The position numbers and the translations under genes were made by a program. From positions 108,004,944-108,068,943 of the forward strand of contig CM031858.1 of NCBI GenBank assembly GCA_018697195.1: a stretch of 64,000 bases of DNA, written 5' to 3'. Source of the stretch: Certhia americana (Eukaryota; Chordata; Aves; Passeriformes; Certhiidae). Below, in pieces: positions 12,031 through 23,550 of this stretch (position 1 is the stretch's first letter; each line of letters starts with the position of its first letter). The notes under the pieces are model-generated. The model was given only the letters and a program-made list of their open reading frames with translations. It was not told the origin of the DNA and did no database searches.

Positions 12031-12906
12031 AGAGCTCAGAGCACAGTGACAGTCCAGCCCAGCCCACTCATGTTGCAGCAGCAGCAGCAAGGATGGTGGG
12101 CTCATTATCAAGCCGCATCTGGTACTACAAAATCCCTTTGGAACTGCTCGATCAATACACCTAATTTAGGAACAAGCTGGGCTAATTACTGAAATATGTG
12201 CTTCTGAAGATTACCTGTTAACACACAGTAGGTCTTCCAACAAAAATAAATAGCTCAAGTCACACCTCTTAAGAAATCAAAAATGGTTCACTCAGGGGGG
12301 CTGATAGTCCTGCTAGGGGTGGCCAGGCACTTTTCTCTACTGAACACATTTTCCTCTGTGACAGCACTGGCACTGGTTGAGTTGCATAGTCGTTCTCTGG
12401 AGTGCAGTGGCACAATCACAGTAACAGGTGTTGGATCTACTCCCACCACTGAGAATTGGAGCAGCCCTTGTCCCCTAGCAGTAGTAGGTGACAAACCCAG
12501 GGGTCCTAAACAGTTTGCATCAGTTGATTTGAGCAGGGTTTAGTGACAGACAAAATCATCCTTCCAAAATGGTTCTACTCCTGTCTGCATACAAAGAGAT
12601 GATGGAAGTGGATGCACTGGACTGAATGTACAGACACAGAATGCCTGCCCCTCGGCTGCTTTTCACAGTTGATAAGGAAAAATAGAAGCCTTTGGAGCCT
12701 ATTCCATCTGACTTATTTAAACATCAACATTAATGACACCAACTAACTAAACATCAACTAGTGACCCTGCAAAGAATGTGAAAAGATGAGACTTTCCTCC
12801 TGAACATCTCTTTATATGTCCCTAGCCATTGTGCAATCCACAAACTGCAGGAACAACAAACCAGCTTGCATCTGTGTTTTGGTGTCAGATTCTTCAGGGT
12901 CCTGTA

Positions 12907-13050
12907 TCATGCAAGTTGACTGAAGAGCTTCTTGCAATATGGGTATTTCTGCTCACTCATTCCTGAGTGGATCCTTATGTGTCTGCTAAGCCTTGTAGAT
13001 TTTTTTTTTCTCCTGTTAGAGGACAAGCTGCTGCATTGGGGCACCTCCAC
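12907..13050 (-). pseudogene. Degenerate C2H2 zinc-finger fragment (tentative)
   Basis: On the minus strand, 12999-12907 translates to a segment with LSRHIRIHSG (the H-x3-H end of a finger and its linker start), then EQKYPYCKKLFSQLA and a TGA stop. This is the layout of one finger's helix end, a TGEKP-like linker with two extra residues, and the start of the next finger with its first Cys lost. Upstream, in another frame, PQC-SSLSSN resembles the Cys knuckle of the first finger. The two parts are separated by a frame change at an A10 run. It lies inside a CHST9 intron and is antisense to nothing known. Frame damage, a missing Cys and the stop suggest a dead retrocopy or gene fragment. The parent gene is not identified, and chance resemblance remains possible. 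Confidence 0.4.
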
Positions 13051-15072
13051 AGCTGCTTATTTTCATTATACATCTGGAGAGGGAGGATGCTGATCAACAG
13101 GTTTTTAAACATCTTGTTGCAAATTACGGAAAAATAAAATGGTTGGATAGGCAGACAAGCACAGACTACCTGACTGCTTCCATAACTTTTTTTTGAAATC
13201 TACATTAAAAAAAGGCTTTTCTGACATAAACCCATTAAACATTTACTGGAAAGTTGATTTGTGGACTGGCAGATCATAAGTGTGGATTTGAGGGGATGAT
13301 AAAGTTCATGGGTCAATTTAAATAAAGCTGTTAAAAATTCAGAGGAATAATGTAAGAAATGTTAATGAATGGAACATTTGAATTCCAGTTTGAAAAAAAA
13401 CCTATGAAAAAGCAAGCAGTTCCAAGAAAAGTTAGCATAAGTTGCAGTGTAATAATTTCCCATAACAAAAACAAACCCAGGGGATCAGGCTTTTCTGTAC
13501 TGCTGCAAGCCGCTGACAAACAGGTCTTTATGCCACTGAACTGATGAAAGAAGAGAGTAATGCAGGACTTATATGTCTGTGAGAGAGAAGGCATGTTGGT
13601 GTTTTTAGAGATTCAAAAGGATACTTGAATTCATTGGATTTGATGTGGTCAGCTTTTCTAATATACTTTAAAAAATGTATTCTGTCTAATATTTTATTCT
13701 TCAAAACAAATGAACACATGTGTTTAGAGATTTATCCCTTCTGCCCTAGGATGGAAATAACTCAGGAGCTAAGTCAGTGTGTAACAACAGAAAGCAGTGG
13801 TAGTAGTAAACCAGAGTATGACTATGAGCCTAATGGGAATTTCAGCATCACAGTCAATGGCAAAGTGCCATTCTTACAACTGCTACTGCAGAACTACAGA
13901 CTTACAAATAATTTAAATGTTTTTACTTTAAAAGGGAAACCTGGAACTTAAAAAGATGAGATGAAAAATACGGGTTACTCAGAAATCAACTATATGATAA
14001 AAGGCTCAACAGAAGCAGGAATAAAATTGTAACGGTGCTAAAGTAACTAAAGATTGTAAATTCATCAGTGCAACTCTGGTGAGTTTGAAAATTTAGAAGT
14101 CTCCAGTGATACATGGCTGTACTGATGTTCACCAATGCAGAGAAAATTCAGGAGAGGGCAGTACCTCATGACTTCCTATGGTATGCCACCTGAATTCAGC
14201 AGTTCTGTTCTGTGCAAAGAAACTTAAACCATCTGAATTTCAAACTAAAGCCACCAAAGTGAGCCCTATACTTCAGGGGAAAGTTCAGCCTTCTCAAGCC
14301 ATCCTGTCATTCTGAACTAGAGGAAGATACCCTAGTTCCATTAGAACAGGAGAGAAGAGGACAGACTGAGAGGTGTGCATGGTGTTGATTTTGTTCTGTT
14401 TCAAAACATCTGCCTGAGATCCAGGACAAGCCTTGGGGATAACCCAAGATGGCACCACAGGAGGATTGTATTTTAGGTGCAGAAACTGAAGGCAGCTGTA
14501 AAAATCCCTACTAAAAGATTTTTTTGTGGGATTAAAACTTCAGAGAAGGATGGACAGAAATATTCAGAGACATCCCAGTACTACTGTAAAGAAACAGCAT
14601 ATGTATAGCTGGAGTCAACTGGAAGGGGCTCCTTCCTAGTGAGATGAGGCAAAAGGAGAAAGAATCTCTTAGCAAAAAAGGTCCAAACAGAAAGCAAAAA
14701 TAAAAAAATAATCCCCAAAAGGAAACCAAAACCAAACCAAATCAAAACCCCCACAAGCCTACTGCTCCCTCCCGAAGCCAAATAAAAACCTCAAACAGAA
14801 CCCCAAAACTCTAGGGCTAAAGCAATGATATAAGAAGATTTGAGGACCAAGAAGTCTCTGAATATGTAAAATATTATTAGTTGCTTTCCTCTTCCCCTTC
14901 TCTCTGACACAATTATCACATTTAAAGTTGGCTAATATATATTTTTATGGTCTCCATGAGATATAGTGTCCTTGCAGTAAATGCTGGCTGTAACTTGCTC
15001 TAAGAATAGGAATGGATAGTGATATTTTCCAAAGACATAAATGGCTGGTACATTACCACGCAAGTTTCCTAA

Positions 15073-15073
<1 letters not shown>

Positions 15074-15110
<37 letters not shown>
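15074..15110. repeat. Poly-A tract (37 A)
   Basis: This is an uninterrupted run of 37 A. No AATAAA lies just upstream, and no flanking duplication or recognisable retrocopy was seen, so it is called a homopolymer repeat and not a retroposon tail. Confidence 0.9.
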
Positions 15111-15113
<3 letters not shown>

Positions 15114-16894
15114 TTATTTTTTATGATAAATATTTAACTAGATAGTTCTCGTAGGAAAATAAGAGAAATTTTTTAGAAATTGTTTAATAAATAGTGCCAT
15201 GTTCCTTAAGCAAAGCTGCCTGACACTCTGACACTTATGTGCATGAAAGAGCTGAAAGCCACACACTCTGAAAGGATTTAAATATTTTATGACACCAGTC
15301 TTCCATAAAGAGAATGCCTTTTTTGGCCTGCTCTTGGTGTTAGTGATTTTTTGGTTGTGCATTTTATGACACTTTAAAGATCTGAACATCTCCATGTTAT
15401 ATATTTGTCTTTTTTTTTTTTTTTTTTCCCAGAGCAATAACAGGTAAACAAAACGTTGCAAAAACAATAAACACTTCAAAAAAAAAAAAATCCATGTCCA
15501 TATATCTACATTCCTAACAGTCCATTCCACAAGCTGCTTGTTGTTCTGGAAAACTCCTGAACATACACCAACAACAGGCAGCATGCAGGCAGTATCAGAC
15601 ACTGACTCTGGATCCAGATCTGCCTATGCAGACAGCCCTTACCAAACTTTTTGAGCCAAGTGTCCAATGGCCAGGAATGTCCATTTATGGCTTTCCAAAG
15701 AGCTGCTAAGTTTGGGAACCAGCTGCCTGACACAGAGATGAACTCTGTGGTTACCTTGGAAAGATGCAAGGCTGTCCTTGAGACATGCTGACAACCTGTG
15801 CAGCAGGTTGTGTACATTTAGTCTGAGAATTAAAAGCCAGTGGCTTCTTTGCCACTAATTGTGCACAGATCCCTGTCCTCTGTTTGCATAAACACATTTG
15901 AAAGGAAGTTAAAAAGTGGCCATGGGCCCAATTTAGAAGAGTAGAAGAGTATGCATATTGACTCTGTCTCACTTTAGTTAGGCTGGAACTAAAGACACAT
16001 TTAAAAAACAGTTTAAATTTGAGGGAAAAGTGGAATTTAATAGAGTATTTGAGTGATGTTTGGCTAGTGGCAACTCAGTGAAGTTGTTGAAACAAAAGGC
16101 ATTTTAGAGTGATTAACGGGTTCATGGATTTTTTTTTTTTTTTAATATATATTTTATTGCTGGAGATTCCCTGCTCCTCCCCATTTACAAAAGAATTTCT
16201 CCTAACTGTAAAAATAAGTAGCCAATACCTTATTTTATACATATTGAAGCTCTCTTTTCCTTTAATACCTTCACAAGCCACTGGGGTAGAAGAGATTGAC
16301 TACTGCAAAGTATGGTTAGGACTCATCCAATTATGCTTTGTGGTGATTTTACAATGTATGGGTGGGATCTCACCTAGGCAGCTTGCAATTAGAGCAACTC
16401 ACCATGCAAAAAGATAATGAGGTATTGGAAAGGCTGATATTCCAGGGCTGATTCACAAAGATTTAATGGCCTGCAGTGCAGACAGTGCTGTGTTTCTTAA
16501 AAGCCTTACTGCTGGATATTCAGTTTTACTAACAGAAATAATAAAATTAAATAAGCCCAGCAGAAAACATAGCATGAAGGATAGTAATGGAAGGACGATT
16601 TCTGTTTTCTTGTGCTTTCCTCTGCTGCCTACCTAGCTTACCTAGGATCTCTGTGTAAAAAACTGACGAAGGGTAATTTGAGACAAAGTTCATTTTCCAA
16701 TTCACACTCTGATTCTATAATGATCAAGGAGCACATAGAGATGAGTCTCTTAATTTAGGTTTTTAGCTGAAGGCACCTTGAATACTGGAGGACTATAAAA
16801 CAAACATCCTCTTACTTGGATGGTAGGTATCTGTGAGTCTTTGAAAAATTTGACACCAATAGTTTCAGCCTAAAACCTCAAGTTTTCCACATAA

Positions 16895-17019
16895 TGGCTG
16901 GATGGAGCTCTGAGCAAACTGATTTACTTCAAGATGTCCCTGCTGATTGCAGGGGGATTGGACTAAGTGACCTTTGAAAGGTCCCTTCCAACTCAAACTG
17001 TTCTGTAATTCTGTGATAA
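16895..17019 (+). mobile_element. CR1 LINE 3' end fragment
   Basis: The stretch follows the CR1 3' consensus closely: 'GGATGGAGCTCTGAGCAAAC', then 'GATGTCCCTGCTGATTGCAG', 'GGTCCCTTCCAACTC' and a terminal 'TTCTGTAATTCTGTGATAA'. It is truncated at its 5' end and non-coding. Confidence 0.9.
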
Positions 17020-20000
17020 TTGTTGGGCACACTTAGAAGAACCTGTTAATCAGAGGACCATGATTGTGGCAGATAGCTCAGTCTTGGTATGCAGTTTAAA
17101 TATGAGGAAAAGTTTGCATGAATCCTATTTTCAGCAAGCCAGTGAAACCTGTATCAGTTACTACCTCACTTCAGCTATACAAACATGAAGAGCTGTACTT
17201 GTATGTGCAAGTTTTCCTAAGCCTGCCAAAAGGAGAGATTATCCAAACTTCTTTTGTGCTAGAAGATTATTTGGAAAATGTAATTTAGAAGCTCTATTAC
17301 TACTATGCTACCTGAGCTAACATGTAGATCTGCTCAGAACTCTCTCATATCACAGCAGTTGTTTAGTGTAATGCTGGTGAGCTAAATAAACTCCACAGAA
17401 TCTCCCAATGGAGAGACTATTCAGGCTGGCCACAAGTGACAGAAAATATTTGCTGATGAGGTGCTTCACCTTATGTGCAGTGGAGATAAACCTCTTGATT
17501 CATCACTTGTGCTTGTTTCAGCTACTCCAAAGATAATAGGCACCACTAACCCCTCACCTCCCAGTGGAGCCATGAATTTTTGGCTTATCTAATTTATTCA
17601 GGGAATATCACTGATGCTACATTCCTCAAAAGCCAGAGGCAAGACCTTACTCTCACAGAAACCACATTTTCCTGTGAGATATGTATCCCTAAAACACATG
17701 TACTTCACCAAGCATCTCTAAGATTACTAATCAGGTTGAGGGGAAAGAAAAGAACAAGAAAAAAAGTATACAAAATACTCAGAACTTCCAGAAGAGACTT
17801 AGAGGCAAACCTCATAGTTTGTAGCTGAATTACAATTAGGTTCAAAGGAGATCCTTTTGAAGTTTGAGCCAGACACAAAATAGAATAACTGATCATATTA
17901 AGAAAAAAAATACTGCACGTAAATTTTAATTAAAAGATACCAGTAATTTCAAATACTGCTTTTTAAAACACAGCTTTGTGAATCAGTGGCTATTGCCCCT
18001 AGAATCTGTTAGCAGAAGGTTCAGCATCTCATTGCACGGTGACTTGAAGTTATGGCAAGAATACAGACCAAGATAATGAAGAAGGAAAGGGCAGAGGGAA
18101 AGAGAGGCTTTTCTTTTTGTACGGTACGGCCAAGCAATACCAGGTAAAATACCAGTGATTGTTGTGGAAAAATTTGAAGAGAGAAGCCCAGTCCTGAGAT
18201 GGTTTCGGAGAACAACCCAGGCCCCCAGGCAGTGGGGCAAGTGGAGAGGCCCAATGGGGTAAGATAAACAGTAACATTATCACAAGTGTAGTAGTGTACC
18301 GTCCCCGCTTAATAAAGAGACAGGAGAAATCCATTTGTCTTTGGCAGAGTCCTCATAGATACCCAACTCCTGGCTTTGCACCAGGCTCCCCTCCTCTCCC
18401 TAACCTGTCTGCATATACAGAAAGCACAAAGTCATGCTAATGAGGCAAGATAGTCTGCACAAGCCACTTCCACAAGCTGATTCATACAGTCAGCAACATG
18501 GATGAAGGAAATTAAGGTCTAATGTACTTGCCAATTCCTGATCAAATCTGGAATTAACTCCCTCCTTCACAGTCAAAGCTTTTGTATTCTCCAAAGGATG
18601 CTTTGAATGGGAGGAATAAGAAAGATCAAGGCATAATTAATAGACAAAGTACCAATAAAGATGCTATTATTATCAGACAAATTTTTATTATTATTATTAT
18701 TAAACTAAGTTTTGCATGACAGATTAAAGATTCATCAATATAACTGCAACCAAATATAGCAAATAAAAAAAGCACTCCACTCCCTTATTACTAATAAATA
18801 AATAATAGTGAAGGTCAATTGATAGTAATAATAAATTGGATTCAGGATAGTGCAATGCTGATACTGCTTGTATTGCCTGCTGATAGCAGTTTTATGGTGC
18901 TGGTTCTTTGCACTGTAACTTACAGGCTTGAAAACAAACACAGAGCCACTGCAGCCCAGACAGCTAGTGTTTGGGCAGAGTCTGCAGCCAATTTGCATGG
19001 AGTTCATGTTTCTAGATGTGCAGCTAAGATGCACTGTTAAAAAAGGGCAATTTTCAGGTCATGGAACTCTTAACACTTGGCCATATTTATCCCAACCTCC
19101 TTCCTACACTTGTTTCGTGTACAGGTAAATTGGTGTGTTCAAATTGTTTAGTCTGATCTCAGTTCTCCTCTGTATTAGTAAAACTTAAGTCAAACATTGT
19201 GGTCAGTGGCCAGAAATCTTCACCAACTCACCCACATTTCTATACAGAACATTCTCACAGCAAAGCAATATAATCTGAATTTCAATTGAATAACCTGAAA
19301 TTCAAAATGGGCTAAATTAAGCATGCAGTATTCACTTCATGAAGCATAGGGCTTCATAACCCATAAGCATTTATAAGGTTTATAAGGTTCATAAGGGTTT
19401 ACCTTATGTATAGGGAGAGCTTAAATCTGAAGATAACACTTTCAGGCAATCTCTGTATATTGCATATTGATCTTTTATTTTAACTCATTAAGCAATGCTA
19501 ATGGGCCTACTTTTTCATGACTTAAAGCAAACCAAATGACCTAAACAGTTCCTGCTGTTGACAAATGCAATTCCCACAATTGCTATTTTCAAGTGCATTT
19601 GAAAACAAATAATGCCTCTTGCATGTTCACAGCTCAAGCCAGGCAGGAATTTTTGAGCACATTTCATATTCAGACAACATCTATTTCCTCTCTAAAGAAA
19701 AGGGACACCAACGTTTTTTGTCCAAAGAGGCACCATGTCTCAGCCCTTGCTGATCAACACTCAGCCTGTGCAGGAGAGACCCTGTCCCCACTTCCCTGTC
19801 TGCATGAATAGACATTTTACAGGAAGCTGACCAAACTGCTGAGTGTTAATCCTGGAGGTTAACCCTGAGTGCTTGGACTGAAGCCCTGGCTCCCATTTTC
19901 CAGCAAGTGCTTTGAGAATAGAGGCCTGAAATCTAATGCTGTGCTTCTGCACACAAAGCAGAATTCCTCACATTAGTGGCAGTGGCAAGATTCACAGGGA

Positions 20001-21499
20001 TTTTTTTCCTGGTAAACAGAATCCAACTCTATCTTGTTTGCAGGTAAACACACTTATCTTCAAGCATAAACAAGTCATCTTGCTCTTTTAGAAATAATAA
20101 GAAAAGTTTCAAATGAAACTAAGTTCAGATGAAGAATATTAATGTATATTCAGGCATGAAGAATTCAATTTCTCCCAAATTGCTTTGGAAGAGACACTAT
20201 GATCTCTAGAGGTCTCAAAGCATTTTCCCTTCAATCACAATTAGCATTTAATTCAAATTAGATGACTTTATTGGTAAATAAAAAAGAAATAGAAATGTAA
20301 ATGCACTCTAGGTTGGCAAATATCTCAAATACGTGTTTGCCTACATTTGTGCACTTTTAAACAAATTTGTGTGTTCATTTCTATACGGAAATAATAATAC
20401 TTGAGAATTGACTGTATTTATAAATTACAGTTGGGAAAAGAGACGGTGAATTGACAAAGGTCATTATTCACTGTACACTCCATCCTCACACTGACTGACC
20501 CTGTTTCATTGAATGGGGCTAAGTCATGTCTACCACAGGTAAGAGATTTATTCTGTAGCAGATTTTTGTCTTGCTCTCCACTCAATATGCATTAATATGC
20601 AAGCAGTGCCAAAGCTGATCAATGTGCCACCCAAACACTAACAGTTCAACCATCCCTCCTCGAAGCACAGGAATCATAAGAGCAGCATTGTGTTTGAGGG
20701 TAGCTGCACCTACCAGAGCCAGTGTTGGGTTTTATGCAAGTCCCTTGACCATCACACTTCATTTTTATATGTCTGTAAACCAAAGAAAGATAATATTTGC
20801 CTAGCCCATGTGTATATTGTGATTCCTACCTTCTGATTAACACTGGTAGAAAAACCTTGCCATTTTACAGAGCAAGAAAAGACATAGAAATCTGATAACT
20901 GGAATTGCAACACAACTTCCAGGTCCATGCTGCCCTTCATTGCTCAAACCTCACACCATTGAAGTCTTTCTGTTGAGCATTCAATCTGTTGCATATTCTA
21001 ATGCTTGGTGGGTTTTTTTTTTTTCACAAAAGGAATAATTCTTCATAAAATTTAATATACTTTTATCTTTGGACACTGCACTTATGTTCCTGCTGTACAA
21101 TCTGAGAAACTGTTTCCTCCACAAGGAACTGAAAAGATTCTCACATAAAAGTGTCTGCTGTACTTATTTAAATAATAGTTCCTCCTGCATCTTTTTCTGA
21201 GAGTCACCATCTTGGTACTCTATATTATGCACTAATCAGTGAAGGACTGTTAGTTATCTGAACTCAAAAGGGGCAGAGAATATTATCAGAATCTTATCAG
21301 CTTGGAAGAAAGAAAATATTATGTGTAAGGAAAACAGAACATTTTTTCCCAACCGATTTTTATCTAATAATATATCAGATAAAAAAAATAATTTTAAAAA
21401 AATGTAACTTCTGCTTACTGATAAACAAAATGTGCAAGGGGAGCAGGAAGAGTTTCATATTCAATCAGGCAGGGCTCAGAGCTGTCTACGTCAAACAAG

Positions 21500-21775
21500 T
21501 GAACAAGTGAGAACCTACAGGACATGACCAGGTGACCTACCTAGTGGATCAGGGAAAAAAGGAGTGGCTGGAAAGTTGTCTAGTGGAAAAGGACCTGGCG
21601 GTGCTGGTTAACAGCAGCTGGATCTGAGCCAGTCTGTGTGCCCAGGTGGCCAAGAAGGTCAATAGAATCTTGGTTTGGATGAAAAATTGTATGGTCAACA
21701 GGACTAGGAAAGGGTTTGTCCGTCCCTCTGTGCTCAGCATTGGTGAGGCCACACTCTAAGTCTGGAGCAAGGAAG
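21500..21775 (+). mobile_element. CR1 LINE fragment with internal deletion
   Basis: A short piece of reverse-transcriptase sequence (about 21520-21550, encoding a DQVTYLVDQG-like segment) is joined directly to sequence from much nearer the 3' end ('GGAAAAGGACCTGGCGGTGC', 'GGTGAGGCCACACTC'). The part between them is missing. It is the first segment of a rearranged CR1 cluster. Confidence 0.8.
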
Positions 21776-22078
21776 ATTTCCCTTGCTGGAGAATATCAGC
21801 TTAAGGAATATTTAAACAAACTAGACAGAAACATGTTCTTATGGAACAGGAAGAAGGAGTTTATGGAATGCACCTATGAGCATTGAAGGAGCTGGAGGAT
21901 ATCACTGTGAGCCTATTCTTGATTATCTTTGAAAGATCATGGTGATTGGAGAAGGTTTCCTGAGGGCTAAAAGAAAGCAAACATCACTCCTATCTTTAAG
22001 GTTGGATAGCAAGGAAATTACAGGCTGATCAGCTTCTCCTCATTACCTGGGAGAATGACAGAGCAGGGAACCATTTTT
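21776..22078 (+). mobile_element. CR1 LINE ORF2 fragment (5' part of RT region)
   Basis: Translation by eye with frame shifts gives a WRRFPEG-like stretch, then K-A-N-I-T-P-I-F-K and GNYRLISFSSLPGRMTEQ. This corresponds to the conserved CR1 reverse-transcriptase entry segment (NVTPIFKKG...NYRPVSLTSVPGKIMEQ). Several stops and indels make it non-functional. In a normal CR1 it should lie upstream of the fragment to its left, so the cluster is out of order. Confidence 0.75.
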
Positions 22079-22079
22079 C

Positions 22080-22320
22080 CCCACCTGCATTTCACCTTGA
22101 TGAACTTCTTGAGGTTACTGTTGGTCTGTTTCTCCAGCCTGTTGAAGTCCCTCTGAATGCCAGCACAACCCTCTGTCATATCAACAATTCCTCAGCCCAG
22201 TTTTACATCCTGTGACAACTTCCAAAGGGTACATTCCATCCCATTATCCTCATGTGTAATGAAGAAATTAAATGGTATTCATGTGTGACCCCTGGGGTAC
22301 TCCACTGGTGAATGTCCTCC
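22080..22320 (-). mobile_element. CR1 LINE ORF2 fragment in inverted orientation
   Basis: Read on the minus strand, this stretch runs through the CR1 reverse-transcriptase region from the GVPQGS-like turn to the catalytic-site neighbourhood and the 'ADTPEGCAGIQRDFN'-like segment. Plus-strand markers are 'GACCCCTGGGGTACTCCACT' and 'CCCTCTGAATGCCAGCACAA'. Both neighbouring CR1 segments are on the plus strand, so this one is inverted within the cluster. Confidence 0.75.
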
Positions 22321-22324
22321 ACCT

Positions 22325-23550
22325 AAATGTCATGTTGCATGGATTTATGAAGGGGAAATTGAGCCTGACCAGTGTAATAGTTCTGTACAAGGAGATGACT
22401 GGATGAATGGTGAGGGGAGAGTACTGGATCTTGTTTATCTCAAATTTACTGCAGCTTTTAGCACTCCCATAAAACCTTCATGAACTACAGTTTAGGTAAG
22501 TGCTTGGTGAGTTGAACTGAAAAGCTTAAACAGTTGTGCACAAATTGCAGCTGGAGACCATTCACTACAGCCCAAGGTTGAAAGTGTTCCACATCTTTAT
22601 TACTGACCTGCATGAGACAGGACATACCCTCACCAAGTCTGCAGGCAATACAAAACTGGGAGGAGTGGCTGATACACCACAGAGGGCTGTGCTGCCATTC
22701 ACAACGACCTCAACAGAATTGAGAAATGGCTAAACAGGAACTTCATGAGATTTGACAAAATGGAATGCAAAGTCCCACAGCTGGGGAAGAACAACCACAG
22801 GATTGAACCAGTACAGGCTGGAGGATGCAGAGTGGGAAAGCAGCTTTGTAGGAATGGACCTGAGGATACTGGAGAACAAGCTGACTGTGAGCCAGCAATG
22901 TGCTCTCAAAGCAAAAAAGGCCAACATTAGGGCTGCATTAGGCAGCAATTCCAGCAGATCAGGAGAGATGATCCTCCACATTTGCTCAACCCTGGTGAGA
23001 CTACAGACACACTGAGAGTGCTGTGTCCAGTCTGGACTTCCCAGTGCACAAGATAAGGGCATACTGGAATGCATCCAGTGTGTAAATGGACATGGAGGTA
23101 GATATGCTGGAGTGAGTTCAATGAAGGGGCAACAAGGTATTTAAAGGTTAGGAGCATATGATGTACAAGCAGTGGCCAAGAGAGCTGGTGCTGTTTAGCT
23201 TGGAGAAGAGAAGGCTTGGAGACACCACATCAATGTATATAACCTGGGATGGAAGAAAGGGGGAGTAAAAATGATGGTTCCAGCCTCCTCTTAGATGTGT
23301 CCAGTGACAGGACAGGAGGAAGTGAGCACTAGTGAAACACAAGGAATTCCATATAAATATAACAAAATACATTTCTACTGTGTGAATATCAAGCACAGGC
23401 ATCCAGGAATATCCAGGAATAGAGGAACCACTATTCTTGAAGATACTCAAAATCCAGCCAGATGTGATCCTCTGCTCTATGAGTAAGGGGGTTAGACAAG
23501 ATGATCTCTAGAGGTGCCTTTCAACCTCAACCATTGGGTGATTCTATAAA
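22325..23550 (+). mobile_element. CR1 LINE, 3' part of ORF2 and 3' UTR
   Basis: This is the longest CR1 piece in the window. It begins in the RT domain (HGFMKGKLSLTSVIVLYKEM-like) and runs through a degraded core. It continues with 'AATACAAAACTGGGAGGAGT' (the TKLGGVADTP region), the LMKFDKMECKVPQLGKNN-like segment and the SQQCALKAKKANI-like segment. It ends in the 3' UTR with 'AGACAAGATGATCTCTAGAG' and terminal 'TGATTCTATAAA'. Multiple stops and frame shifts make it non-coding; the ORFs of 60-114 residues here are remnants or shadows of this element. Confidence 0.9.

Noticed and set aside
12397..12420. About 20 bases nearly identical to part of primate Alu (GGAGTGCAGTGGCACAATCA)
   Set aside because: The flanks show no Alu similarity on either side, so this is a chance match and not an element or contamination.
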